Below are positions 26,589 to 35,095 of a stretch of 64,000 nt of DNA, piece after piece; within the stretch, counting starts at the first letter, position 1; each line of letters opens with the position of its first letter. The notes under the pieces are model-generated. The model did no database searches. It saw only the letters and a list, made by a program, of their open reading frames with translations, and was not told the origin of the DNA. The stretch lies in assembly GCA_963697975.1 (NCBI GenBank), contig OY969111.1:4588001-4652000 (forward strand), given 5' to 3'. A program made the translations under genes and the position numbers. Source of the stretch: QHXM01 sp963697975. Lineage in GTDB: Bacteria; Acidobacteriota; Blastocatellia; Pyrinomonadales; Pyrinomonadaceae.

Positions 26589-27982
26589 GAAAAATCAGCG
26601 ATGAAATGAAAGCGTTCGCTCAAACAGATAATTTCAAAGAACAGTTAACCAGCAAAAACCTGAACATAAAAGACACTGGCAGAATCACGCAAACGCGCAA
26701 ATATAAACTCATCACGCCTTTGTTCGGCGGCGGCGTCGAAACCAAAAAGGCTGATCCGATAAAAGTCATTCGAGAAACTTCGATTCGCGGGCAACTGCGC
26801 TTCTGGTGGCGAGCCATGCGCGGTGTCGGAACTTTGGCGCAAATGAAAGAGCGCGAAGACGCGCTTTTCGGAAGCGGCGGGGAAAAGGCTTCACAGTCAA
26901 AAGTTTTGATTGCCATAAAAGTTAATGGAAACGGCAAAATTGATAGCGAAGGAAGCCCTAAAGAACCGTTTTATTTGAGCAACGGCAAACCACGTCCCAC
27001 TGCAAATTGGGAGAAGATCGCTTACGCAGCTTTTCCGCTCCAGCCGACAAATGACGAGAGTCATCTGCCATTGAAAGATTTTCGGGTTCGCGTTGAGTTC
27101 ACAATGAAAATATCGTTTCCGGGTGATGAGGCGACAAAGAAAGACGTTGAGGCGTCACTGTGGGCTTGGGAAACTTTTGGCGGAATCGGCGGACGCACCC
27201 GGCGTGGTTTCGGTGCATTGCAACTTTTGGATATTGACGGCGTTGCCAATGAACCGATGAAAATCGAAGAAATAAAGCCGGAAAAAGGAGAATCGAGAAT
27301 TGTTAAAGAGTTGAAAGAATATCTAGCAGAAGGAACTTGGGACGCAAATGTTCCACATTTGTCTGCTGACTTAGCCTTTGCTTTAACACCTGATTTTACT
27401 TCGACGAATTTTGAAGAAAATAATTTGGAGGCTTGGAAATTTTTAATCCAAAAGTTACACGACTTCCGACAGTCTCCGCGCGTCGGAAAAATTCATAATG
27501 GCGAAAGTCATTGGACTGAACCTGACTCAATCCGCAACAAAATCCCTACAAGAACTTTCCGACAACCCGACAATGAAGACTTAGAGAAATTTCCGCGCTC
27601 TATTTTGGGATTACCGATAATTTTTAAGTTCAAAGACGGAGAAGACCCGCCCGAAACGGTTCTGGAAGGAAGTGACGCGGAAAATCAAAAAATCAATCGT
27701 CTGGCGAGTCCGTTAATTCTGCGTCCTATTGCTTGTAAGGACGGCGCAGTTGGGTTGGCTTTGGTTTTGGAATCACCAAGAATTCCGCCGGGTGACGTTT
27801 GGTTATATGTGAAAAATAACCGGAGTCGTAAATGGAGGATTGATAAAACGAAGGTTTTCCTTAATAGCACCGAAGCCGGAAGCATCGTGCCGATTAACGC
27901 GCAACTATCAAAATTAACGATGTCCACACCCAAAGATTGGGAAGAAGTTGTCTTCAAAGCATTTCTCGAATCTATCAAATAA
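26585..27982 (+). CDS. cmr1: Cmr1, type III-B RAMP subunit at the crRNA 3' end
   Basis: This 465-residue protein has the Cmr1 signature LITPLFGGGVETKKADP, then IRETSIRGQLRFWWRAMRG near residue 65 and the glycine-rich GGIGGRTRRGFGALQL about 135 residues further on. It starts in an ATGA overlap with cmr3 and ends 15 nt before cmr4. Cmr1 sits at the top of the complex and helps capture target RNA. The gene is of the long Cmr1 type. Confidence 0.92.
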   Translation: MRKISDEMKAFAQTDNFKEQLTSKNLNIKDTGRITQTRKYKLITPLFGGGVETKKADPIKVIRETSIRGQLRFWWRAMRGVGTLAQMKEREDALFGSGGEKASQSKVLIAIKVNGNGKIDSEGSPKEPFYLSNGKPRPTANWEKIAYAAFPLQPTNDESHLPLKDFRVRVEFTMKISFPGDEATKKDVEASLWAWETFGGIGGRTRRGFGALQLLDIDGVANEPMKIEEIKPEKGESRIVKELKEYLAEGTWDANVPHLSADLAFALTPDFTSTNFEENNLEAWKFLIQKLHDFRQSPRVGKIHNGESHWTEPDSIRNKIPTRTFRQPDNEDLEKFPRSILGLPIIFKFKDGEDPPETVLEGSDAENQKINRLASPLILRPIACKDGAVGLALVLESPRIPPGDVWLYVKNNRSRKWRIDKTKVFLNSTEAGSIVPINAQLSKLTMSTPKDWEEVVFKAFLESIK

Positions 27983-27997
27983 TAAGAGGAGCAAACC

Positions 27998-28927
27998 ATG
28001 AACGAATCTTGCTTAACATTCATTCACGCGCTGTCGCCACTTCATGCGGGAACAGGTCAGGGCGTGGGCGTGATTGATTTGCCGATTGCCCGCGAGAAAG
28101 CGACGAATCTGCCGTATCTGCCCGGCTCGACGCTCAAAGGCTCGATGCGCGACGAGTGCGAAGGCAATGCACAAACCAAGCTAAATTGCGAAACGCTTTT
28201 CGGACCTGCCAAGCCCAAAGCTGATTCGGCTTATTCAGGCTCGGCGATTTTCACCGACCAGCGATTGCTGTGTTTGCCCGTCCGCAGTCTGTTAGGAACT
28301 TTCGCGTGGGTGACATCGCCGCTTATTCTCGAACGATTCAAACGCGATGTCGAGAACATCGGTAAAGATGAATTGACTTACAAAACAGAAGTCAAAGCGG
28401 ACGAGAACAAAGAAAAGGAATTCTGTCTTGTCACGTCGCAAAGCCAGCTTAGATATAATGCTCAAAGCGTGATTTTGGAAGACTTGGATTTAACCGTGCA
28501 AGCCGATGCAAATGCCGACGAGTGGGCAGATTGGTTAGCGCCAAAAATCTTTGCTGAAGAAATCTGGCAAAATTCATTTAAGCAGCGCTTCTGCATCGTT
28601 TCCGACGACGTGATGAGTTTTCTGGCGGAAACGGCAACCGAAGTTACGGCGCGAAACAGTTTGGACGACCAGACAAAAACCACCCTAAAAGGCGCGTTGT
28701 GGTATGAAGAAACGTTGCCGAGTGAAACGATTTTGAGCGGCTTACTGGTTGCCGTTCACGTCAAAGCGCAGTCGGATTTAGTTTTCAAAACTATTAAAGA
28801 GTTAACCGCCAAGCCAATTCAACTCGGTGGAAGCATGACTGTTGGGCGCGGGCTTTGCCAAGTCGGTTTGGATTACAAAGTTCCGCAAGACAATCAAAAC
28901 GGAGGCACGAACGATGCAAACTCGTAA
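27998..28927 (+). CDS. cmr4: Cmr4, type III-B backbone subunit and target-RNA nuclease (Cas7-like)
   Basis: This 309-residue protein contains HALSPLHAGTGQGVGVIDLP followed by LPYLPGSTLKGSMRDE, the standard Cmr4 N-terminus. The Asp in VIDLPIARE (residue 27) matches the catalytic Asp that cuts target RNA every 6 nt, so RNA cleavage should be intact. The end has QLGGSMTVGRGLCQV. GAGGAG precedes the ATG. Several copies line the crRNA in the complex. Confidence 0.94.
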   Translation: MNESCLTFIHALSPLHAGTGQGVGVIDLPIAREKATNLPYLPGSTLKGSMRDECEGNAQTKLNCETLFGPAKPKADSAYSGSAIFTDQRLLCLPVRSLLGTFAWVTSPLILERFKRDVENIGKDELTYKTEVKADENKEKEFCLVTSQSQLRYNAQSVILEDLDLTVQADANADEWADWLAPKIFAEEIWQNSFKQRFCIVSDDVMSFLAETATEVTARNSLDDQTKTTLKGALWYEETLPSETILSGLLVAVHVKAQSDLVFKTIKELTAKPIQLGGSMTVGRGLCQVGLDYKVPQDNQNGGTNDANS

Positions 28928-29309
28928 TCAAAAGTTCGCGGTCAAAGTGTTTCGGAAGGTCGAAAGTTTGCAACGCGAGTTTCCAGACAAAGATTCAACC
29001 GAGCGAAAAAAATACGGCGCAATGGCGCACAAATTACCTGTTTTGATTCGCACGGCGGGCTTGGCGCAGGCGTTGGGGTTTCTCGCTGCAAAATCGAATG
29101 ACAAAGAAGGAAAAATGAACAAACGATTGTTCAAAGACTTGGCTTCGACTTTAGACAAAACAGACGAAAAAGAACTGCTGCTTCACAGTCGCGGTGGCGA
29201 CAATCAATCGCTAGCCGATTATCTGCGTTTGACGCAGGACGCGCTTGCCGCACTGCTCTGGTATAAACGCTTTGCCGAATCGGTTTTGGATGTTAAGGCG
29301 GGCGAGTAA
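28914..29309 (+). CDS. cmr5: Cmr5, small type III-B subunit
   Basis: This 131-residue helical protein has AMAHKLPVLIRTAGLAQALGF, the typical Cmr5 segment, and ends with RLTQDALAALLWYKRFAESVL. The ATG at 28914 overlaps the cmr4 end by 14 nt and follows GGAGG. Cmr5 forms the belly filament beside Cmr4 and has no catalytic role. Confidence 0.92.
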   Translation: MQTRNQKFAVKVFRKVESLQREFPDKDSTERKKYGAMAHKLPVLIRTAGLAQALGFLAAKSNDKEGKMNKRLFKDLASTLDKTDEKELLLHSRGGDNQSLADYLRLTQDALAALLWYKRFAESVLDVKAGE

Positions 29310-29318
29310 GGAGAATAA

Positions 29319-30356
29319 ATGGAAACGAGACGAATTTCTTTACAAACATTCACGAGAGAAGCTGATTCAAACGCCGGTTTATGGCTCGATAAATTTATTA
29401 AGGGTCAAATCGCCGAAGACGAACGGCATGGAAATGACGAAAAGTCTTTCAAGAACCAGCTAATAGTTGAAGTTACGACGGTCGAAACGCCGGACATTTA
29501 CGGCGAATTTTTCGACCGTTGGCAAGAATCTCTAATCGCCGTCGGTGCAAAGTTCAAGAATTTCAAAGTCGAAGGGCGAATGGTGATCGGGCTTGGCGCA
29601 GAGAGCGTTGCGGAAACTTCAATCGCGCTTCACCGAACTTACGGCGTACCATTTATTGCGGGCAGCGCATTGAAGGGTTTAGCGGCAAGTTACGCAGATA
29701 AAAAACTCGAAGACGAAAATTGGCGAAAAGGCGGAAGGGCGCACGACTTTGTGTTCGGCTCGCCAGACTCAGCAGGATTTATTACCTTTCACGATGCACT
29801 TCTAATCCCTGAAACCCGAAATCCGCTCCACGCTGATGTGATGACCGTGCATCACAGCGATTATTACGGAGATAAAACAGATGGACGAGACAATCGTTTG
29901 CCGCCTGCCGATTGGGATAGTCCCGTGCCGATACCTTTTTTGTCGGCGACGGGAACTTATCTCCTAGCGATTTCAAGCATTGAAGGCGCAGAAAATTGGA
30001 TTGAATTTGTCTTTGCGATTTTGGAAAAGGCATTGCAGGAAGAAGGCATCGGCGCGAAAACCTCAAGCGGTTATGGGCGCGGGTTTTTCGAGAAAAGCAA
30101 GGAAGATGAAGCCGAAGAACAAGCAAAGCAAAGTATTGATGGTTTTGTAAAAAGAGTTAATGCGCTGAAAAATAATGATGTTGCTGGACAGATAGGTAAC
30201 TTTTTTCAAGAGTGGAAAAATAATAAAAGCTCAGATTCACTCAGAAGGGTTGCCGCACGAGCGATCATTGAAAAAGTGCGCGAAGCGGGCCGGGAAAAAC
30301 AATCGAAAGATAAGGCTTGGTTTGACGAATTGCAAAATTTTGTTTCGGAGAACTGA
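29319..30356 (+). CDS. cmr6: Cmr6, type III-B RAMP subunit
   Basis: This 345-residue protein has the Cmr6 signature YGVPFIAGSALKGLAASYAD at about residues 108-127, HDALLIPE, then DVMTVHHSDYYGD and the glycine-rich IGAKTSSGYGRGFFE. A helical tail of about 90 residues follows (SIDGFVKRVNALKNND onward). It closes the Cmr operon; the next gene starts 205 nt later. In that gap the same frame stays open after the stop (to 30464) with a charged, coding-like stretch but no start signal, probably a remnant. Confidence 0.93.
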   Translation: METRRISLQTFTREADSNAGLWLDKFIKGQIAEDERHGNDEKSFKNQLIVEVTTVETPDIYGEFFDRWQESLIAVGAKFKNFKVEGRMVIGLGAESVAETSIALHRTYGVPFIAGSALKGLAASYADKKLEDENWRKGGRAHDFVFGSPDSAGFITFHDALLIPETRNPLHADVMTVHHSDYYGDKTDGRDNRLPPADWDSPVPIPFLSATGTYLLAISSIEGAENWIEFVFAILEKALQEEGIGAKTSSGYGRGFFEKSKEDEAEEQAKQSIDGFVKRVNALKNNDVAGQIGNFFQEWKNNKSSDSLRRVAARAIIEKVREAGREKQSKDKAWFDELQNFVSEN

Positions 30357-30561
30357 ATTAAGACGAAGACCTCAAGCTGTTGCCGGGAGTTTGAGAGAGA
30401 TTGGAAAGCGGGACAGGACGATCCGTTGGACGAGTCGTTGATTGATTTTGAACGGAAAGATTGAATACGAGCGTTGACAAGATTTGTCATCAGCAGCCGA
30501 TGACCAGCTCGTTTACGAAGCCGTTGGAGTTACCTTTCGTTAAGCAGACTTGAAGGTGAAT

Positions 30562-30873
30562 ATGAGCGCAAAGAACGCCAGCTTGGATCTTTCGCTGCGT
30601 AACGATCAACTTTACGCCGGTTGTGATATTCAGGAAGTTGCCGGACGGCTGGTGTTGATGACGCCTGTCAGTGAAGCCGTAAATATCGTGGGACGCAACG
30701 CACAAACTTTGATTGACGAGCTCGTAGCCGAAGGCGTCGAAGAAATCACTCTGACGGGTGCAATGGCTATGTGGGCCTACCTTGTGGTCTTTCACATCGC
30801 CGTCCATCGCTTTCGGCGCGTTTATTACGACGACGGTAAACCGAATGGGAAGGTGTTAATTGCGGCCCATTAG
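30562..30873 (+). CDS. Csx3-like small protein, candidate cOA ring nuclease
   Basis: This 103-residue protein resembles the Csx3/Crn3 family in its C-terminal half. VEEITLTGAMAMWAYLVVFH corresponds to the family's 'G-x-P-x-WLY' strand-helix, followed by a His-x4-His-like region, a YYDDG turn and a final strand ending in AAH. The N-terminal half is beta-rich (SLRNDQLYAGCDIQEVAG). Csx3 proteins degrade cyclic tetra-adenylate and occur with type III systems. The ATG at 30562 follows AAGGTG. The TM-SAVED gene starts 18 nt after it, so they are probably co-transcribed. Family assignment is by motif pattern and context only. Confidence 0.5.
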   Translation: MSAKNASLDLSLRNDQLYAGCDIQEVAGRLVLMTPVSEAVNIVGRNAQTLIDELVAEGVEEITLTGAMAMWAYLVVFHIAVHRFRRVYYDDGKPNGKVLIAAH

Positions 30874-30891
30874 ATTGCGGGAATAGACGAG

Positions 30892-31431
30892 ATGGATTGG
30901 AATCAATTTTGGACTAACTTTGGACGATTAGACAATCTACTGGGAATCGCCACCGTGATTTTCACCGGCTATACCGCTTACCGTTTGTGGCAACAGAATA
31001 AGCGGTTCCGCGAGTTAGCTAAACGATTCGCGCCAATTGAAAACTTCAAGCAATTATTGGAGGTACATCAAGGCGTCAAGAGTTCTTCTCCGGTGGCGTT
31101 CGCCTTATGCTTGTTCGATAAGAACGAATCCATACGCAAATCGGTTGAGACGTTTCTGGCGACACAAGAGCAGAACATGCCAATTGAAGAATTGAACATG
31201 AATGGTCTCAACGGCACGAAAGACTTGGAGGACTTCGTTACTCGCTTGCGTGAAAAGAGACGCTACTTCGAGCAGAAAGGCTATACCGAAATTCATCTCT
31301 TCATCGCAGGGCCGGTGCAGGCCGGAACGATTATCGGAAGTCTGTATCGCAACTGGATTCCAATCAAGCTTTATCACAGGCCAAGTCCGCAAACGCCGCA
31401 AGTTTACGAATACTGGATGCCGTTGATCTAG
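30892..31431 (+). CDS. One-TM protein with SAVED-like cyclic-nucleotide sensor domain
   Basis: This 179-residue protein has a short N-terminus, one predicted TM helix (LLGIATVIFTGYTAYRLW, about 17-34), then a basic juxtamembrane stretch. The soluble part looks like a compact SAVED/CARF-type fold: VAFALCLFDKNESIRKSVE, then helices, then IHLFIAGPVQAGTIIGSLYR and a final IKLYHRPSP...YEYWMPLI. The 'HLF-x-A-x-P' strand-turn and the closing Tyr-rich strand are typical of SAVED domains, which bind cyclic oligonucleotides. Next to a Csx3-like gene and after cmr6, it is a likely membrane effector gated by Cas10 signals (inference). An unrelated membrane protein remains possible. Confidence 0.5.
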   Translation: MDWNQFWTNFGRLDNLLGIATVIFTGYTAYRLWQQNKRFRELAKRFAPIENFKQLLEVHQGVKSSSPVAFALCLFDKNESIRKSVETFLATQEQNMPIEELNMNGLNGTKDLEDFVTRLREKRRYFEQKGYTEIHLFIAGPVQAGTIIGSLYRNWIPIKLYHRPSPQTPQVYEYWMPLI

Positions 31432-31492
31432 TTGAAGACATCATAGCCACAACGTCACCGATCAGTTGCTGCTTCGGGCAACACACCGCAGA

Positions 31493-31627
31493 ATGCTGCA
31501 TGAACTAACCACATGGCTGCAAGAGGTGAGCGGTAATATAAAAAGAAAAAATGGATATAACGGCGATGACGGAAAGTTCCTTAACGAGAAAGAGCTGGGG
31601 GACAGCGCCCATCCTCCGACGACGTAG
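31493..31627 (+). CDS. Possible 44-residue ORF or gene remnant
   Basis: The region between the TM-SAVED gene and the SWIM gene (31432-31709) contains a frame with coding-like text (MLHELTTWLQEVSGNIKRKN, then FLNEKELGDSAHPPTT). The same frame is also open upstream of its ATG without a clear start. No ribosome-binding site or family is seen. It may be a remnant of a decayed gene. Low confidence. Confidence 0.25.
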   Translation: MLHELTTWLQEVSGNIKRKNGYNGDDGKFLNEKELGDSAHPPTT

Positions 31628-31709
31628 CTCGCCAAACAAAATCATTTAACTGTCGGTTAATGGAAAAAGTCAAAATTTATGCGGAGTGGAACAACTGCGG
31701 ACTTATTTT

Positions 31710-32684
31710 ATGCCGAAAGAGAAATTGCCTAAATTAACCGAAGCGCAGATTCGCGCTCTGGCAAGCGCACAGAGTTTTGAGCGGGGCCTGAGCTATTTAC
31801 AGGATGGAGCGATTGTTGAGCCTGTGTTGCAGGGAATGGAACTGAGAGCCGAGTGCGCGGGATCCGAGTACGAACCTTATCAAATTTCCGTCACGCTCGA
31901 CGCGAAAGGCATCGCGCAAACTTCCTGCACTTGCCCTTATGATTGGGGCGGCATTTGTAAGCATATTGTTGCGTTGTTGCTCACTTATGTTCGCCAGCCT
32001 CAAGCTATTCGTGCGCTTCAGCCGCTCGACAAAATGCTCGCCGATAAAAGCAGAGATGAATTGATCGTCATCATTGAGGATTTGCTCAGACACAAACCTG
32101 AGTTAATGTCAGTTGTCGAATTGACTACGGCCACGCAGCAAGTCAAGCAGGGCAAGCCTCTGAACGCTTCGGCTTATCGAACACAGACGCGTCGTGCGCT
32201 GCAACAAGAGATGCCGCGCAGCATCGAAAGAGAGTTGAAATCTCTAAGAGATACTGCCGCGCGACTTGCCAAAGGCGGCGATGCTCTCAACGCGGGCGCA
32301 ATCTATCATGCGCTTCTTGACGAAACGGTCAAAGGTTATGACGAGATGGTTTTTTCGATGGATGAGGAGGGCAATATTGCCGTCATCCTTGATGAATTCG
32401 CCAAAGGCTTGGGCGAATGTCTGACGAAAAGCGAGGCTGGCCCGGAAACGCGCCGCGAGTGGTTAGAGACTTTGCTGCGAGCGGAACTCGCGGACATCGA
32501 ACTCGGAGGCATAGACCTTGCGCCGAGCGCGAAGGAAGCAATTTTGAAGAGCGCGAACAGTGAAGAATGGCAGTGGATTGAAGAACTCTTATCCAAAATC
32601 TTTTTTGCCAACAGCAGTTGGGCGAACGAAACTATGCAAAAGTTTCTTGCCAAAGGACGCAAAAAACACGGCGCTCAACTTTGA
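31710..32684 (+). CDS. SWIM zinc-finger protein within the type III locus
   Basis: This protein has about 324 residues. The SWIM motif C-x-C-x(n)-C-x-H is clear: SCTCPYDWGGICKHIVALLL, about 80-100 residues from the start. The first part (FERGLSYLQDGAIVEP, RAECAGSEYEPYQISV) is the usual SWIM-flanking beta region. A helical C-terminal domain of about 200 residues follows with no motif I know. SWIM domains bind DNA, RNA or protein. The ATG at 31710 is preferred; a GTG at 31686 would add 8 residues, and neither has a strong ribosome-binding site. Placement between a SAVED-like and a CARF gene suggests a function in the type III response, but it is not a known Cas family. Confidence 0.7.
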   Translation: MPKEKLPKLTEAQIRALASAQSFERGLSYLQDGAIVEPVLQGMELRAECAGSEYEPYQISVTLDAKGIAQTSCTCPYDWGGICKHIVALLLTYVRQPQAIRALQPLDKMLADKSRDELIVIIEDLLRHKPELMSVVELTTATQQVKQGKPLNASAYRTQTRRALQQEMPRSIERELKSLRDTAARLAKGGDALNAGAIYHALLDETVKGYDEMVFSMDEEGNIAVILDEFAKGLGECLTKSEAGPETRREWLETLLRAELADIELGGIDLAPSAKEAILKSANSEEWQWIEELLSKIFFANSSWANETMQKFLAKGRKKHGAQL

Positions 32685-32718
32685 TTGCGTATCGTTCTCG
32701 AAATAACAAAGCGGCTTG

Positions 32719-33981
32719 ATGGAAAAACAAAAACACATCTTGCTATGTGTCGCGGGCGGCACGCCGCAGATCATTACCGAAACGCTGTGGGCGTTAATGC
32801 AACCGCCACACAACGAGCGCGTGGATGAAATTCGCGTCATCACGACAAAAGAAGGGCGCAGGAAAGTTTTGGAGTACCTGCTGGACGCTGAAAACGGACG
32901 CTTTCACCATTTCTGTCAAGACTTTCCCGAATTCGCCTTCGCGCGACCTTTGGATAAGAAAATAAAGTTTGAGGAGAGCGGGCTTTATCTTCTCACACAC
33001 AGGGAGACGGGCGTGCCAAGTCCGCGTGACGACGAGGGCGAAAGACTGCAAGACATCCTCACTACAGAAGAGAACCAAAAGGCCGCTAACCAAATCTGCG
33101 ACATCGTGCGTGAGATAACGCAAGATGAAAACATTCGTCTTCATGCGACCGTTGCGGGCGGGCGCAAGACTATGGGTCTTTATTTGATGGCTGCTATGCA
33201 ACTGTTCGGGCGCTTCGACGATGCGCTCTCGCATGTGCTGGTCAGCCCGGAAGTCGAGAACAATCCGAAGTTCTTTTATAAGCCGCCGACGCCTGAAGTC
33301 TTGTTCGGCAGAAGCGGTGCGCCTTTGAAGACCGCAGATGGGCGCGATTACACGACCGACGATGCGGAGATTTTTCTGGCCGACATACCCTTCATCCGGC
33401 TGCGCGCTGTCGGCTCGAAGATGTTCAGCGAAGCGGTCAGCAGTTACGGCGAAATGGTCGAAGAGACGCAGGAGAATTTGAAGTTCCTAGAGTCCGTGTT
33501 CAACCTGCGCTTCGACATGCGCGGGCGTAAGGTGATCGTCGGCGCACGCGAGGTCACACTGCCTGAGCGCCTGTTCTTTGTCTACGTTCTGTTCGCTTAC
33601 TTTCGCAAACACGGGCGCGGCGTAGATGGCTTCGTCGCTTTGGACGAAACCGAGCGCGCTGATCTCGAAGCTGTGTGCCGCTTGATCTCTGCCGCCAGAG
33701 GCCGTGAGGACGGCTTTGATCTGTTTGCGACCCGCAGTCCGCGCGGCTACCTCTACACGCTGGACGTGGAGAGTGTTATGCGCGAGCTTCCCGAAAAGGA
33801 TAGAAAAGTGATGGTAGCGCACGATGAGATCAGGCGAGTGATGCGCGAGATACTGGGCAAAATCTCACACGAACTGGAATCCGCCAAACTCCCCGAAGAA
33901 TATCTCATCACCAGGCGCGGGAAGAAATTTGAATACAGCTTCGGCCTGCCGGTCTCGCCGGACCGAATCATACTGCCCTGA
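32719..33981 (+). CDS. Csm6-family CARF protein (cOA-responsive, NE0113-like)
   Basis: This 420-residue protein has an N-terminal CARF-type ligand domain with the family signature ILLCVAGGTPQIITETLWAL, VDEIRVITTKEGR and, near residue 140, HATVAGGRKTMGLYL. These match the NE0113/Csm6 family (TIGR02584) found with type III systems. The C-terminal 200 residues are a helical effector region. An R-x5-H (RKVMVAH) there could be the HEPN catalytic motif, but I cannot confirm a HEPN fold. The ATG at 32719 directly follows a TTG that would add one residue. It should bind Cas10-made cOA and either degrade RNA or destroy the signal. Confidence 0.75.
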   Translation: MEKQKHILLCVAGGTPQIITETLWALMQPPHNERVDEIRVITTKEGRRKVLEYLLDAENGRFHHFCQDFPEFAFARPLDKKIKFEESGLYLLTHRETGVPSPRDDEGERLQDILTTEENQKAANQICDIVREITQDENIRLHATVAGGRKTMGLYLMAAMQLFGRFDDALSHVLVSPEVENNPKFFYKPPTPEVLFGRSGAPLKTADGRDYTTDDAEIFLADIPFIRLRAVGSKMFSEAVSSYGEMVEETQENLKFLESVFNLRFDMRGRKVIVGAREVTLPERLFFVYVLFAYFRKHGRGVDGFVALDETERADLEAVCRLISAARGREDGFDLFATRSPRGYLYTLDVESVMRELPEKDRKVMVAHDEIRRVMREILGKISHELESAKLPEEYLITRRGKKFEYSFGLPVSPDRIILP

Positions 33982-34158
33982 GAAACGCCAACCCTCTCGG
34001 GATAATTATTCTACTCACCTCATCCTTTCGTTTTTAGCCCTTCTTCATTTCAGCAAACTTGCCAGCAAATTTGCCAGTCCTGACATGCGTGTGACTCTCG
34101 CATAGGCTGAGCGCGTCGGCAATCAAATGTCCGACTGACGCTAAGGAGGCAAGTAACA

Positions 34159-34488
34159 ATGAGAGTCAACAAATACAGAATCAGCAGGCACGCAGCTCGT
34201 CGCATGGCACAGAGAAACTTGAGCGTAGGCGATGTGGCGTTGGTCTTGCGCTTCGGGCGCAGAGAGTATCGCACAGGCGCGAAGTTCTTCTTCTTGGGCG
34301 AGCGGGATGTGCCGCCGGGACAGGAGCGCGAGTTGGAGCGGCTGGTGGGCACTACGGTCGTCGCGGCGGATGAGTGCATCCTGACGGTCTATCGCAATGA
34401 AAGGGCATTGGCGCGGATCAAGCGCAAGCTGAAGTGGAGCTTGTCAGTTGGCAAGCGTGAAGAGGGCGGGAGCGTTTCATTCGCATAG
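34159..34488 (+). CDS. DUF4258 protein beside the type III adaptation genes
   Basis: This 109-residue protein shows the DUF4258 pattern: ISRHAARRMAQRNLSVGDVA, then RFGRREYRTGAKFFFLGERD and ILTVYRNERALARIKRK. It has the best ribosome-binding site of the region (AAGGAGG, 34143-34149). DUF4258 resembles small RelE/BrnT-like toxin folds, and such genes often lie near cas1, but the function is unknown. Its TAG stop at 34486 is directly followed, in the same frame, by the truncated cas1, so it occupies the place of the missing cas1 5' half. Confidence 0.75.
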   Translation: MRVNKYRISRHAARRMAQRNLSVGDVALVLRFGRREYRTGAKFFFLGERDVPPGQERELERLVGTTVVAADECILTVYRNERALARIKRKLKWSLSVGKREEGGSVSFA

Positions 34489-35028
34489 TTTCGGCAGAGC
34501 GGAAGCAATTGTGAAGCAACGCACTTCAGGCTTTTCGGCAGGTGCGTGCCGCAGCCCTGGAAATTTGAAAAGAGATCGGCGCACCCTCCGCTCGACGCCG
34601 TCAACGCGATGTTGAGCCTCAGTTACACTCTGCTCTACAACCGCATGGCCGCTCATTTGAACATGATCGGGCTTGATCCTTATCAGGGTTTCTTTCACAG
34701 CATCAGGCATGGGCACGCGGCGTTGGCTTCGGATTTGATCGAGGAGTTTCGGCCTTTGATTGCGGACGCGCTGGTGTTGAAACTGCTGCGGCGCAATCAG
34801 ATTAAGCCGACGGATGTGTTGAGAGAGCGAAATGAGTTTCGGATGAGCGCGGAAGCTTCCAAAGTTTTCTTCGGGGAGTTTGAGCGCAAGCTGAACTCGC
34901 GGCGGGTGGCTGAAGGGCACGGAGATTTGAATTTGACTTACGCGCAGATCATTGTGCGACAGGCACATCATCTGGCGCGGGTCATTAAGGGAGAAGAGCC
35001 GCGTTACGTGCCTTTCACAGTTAAGTAA
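34489..35028 (+). pseudogene. cas1: 5'-truncated cas1 (C-terminal domain only)
   Basis: The frame opens straight after the DUF4258 stop. From about 34522 it reads as the Cas1 C-terminal domain: HFRLFGRC, FEKRSAHPPLDAVNAMLSLS, GLDPYQGFFHSIRHGHAALA and DLIEEFRPLIADAL. The His and acidic residues of the second half are kept. The N-terminal beta domain and the catalytic Glu (normally E-G-x-A-A before the YF/HF motif) are missing. A GTG at 34546 could start a 160-residue protein, but it would be inactive as an integrase. The intact sequence of the remaining part suggests a recent loss or a retained non-catalytic role. Confidence 0.8.
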
Positions 35029-35095
35029 GCCCAGAGTCCAATGTCTAAAGTCGAAAGTCAAAATGACATTAGACATTGAACTTGGAACTTCGATT

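Noticed and set aside
30357..30464. Open frame continuing after the cmr6 stop
   Set aside because: Coding-like acidic text, but no start codon or ribosome-binding site and no family; kept only as a note under cmr6.
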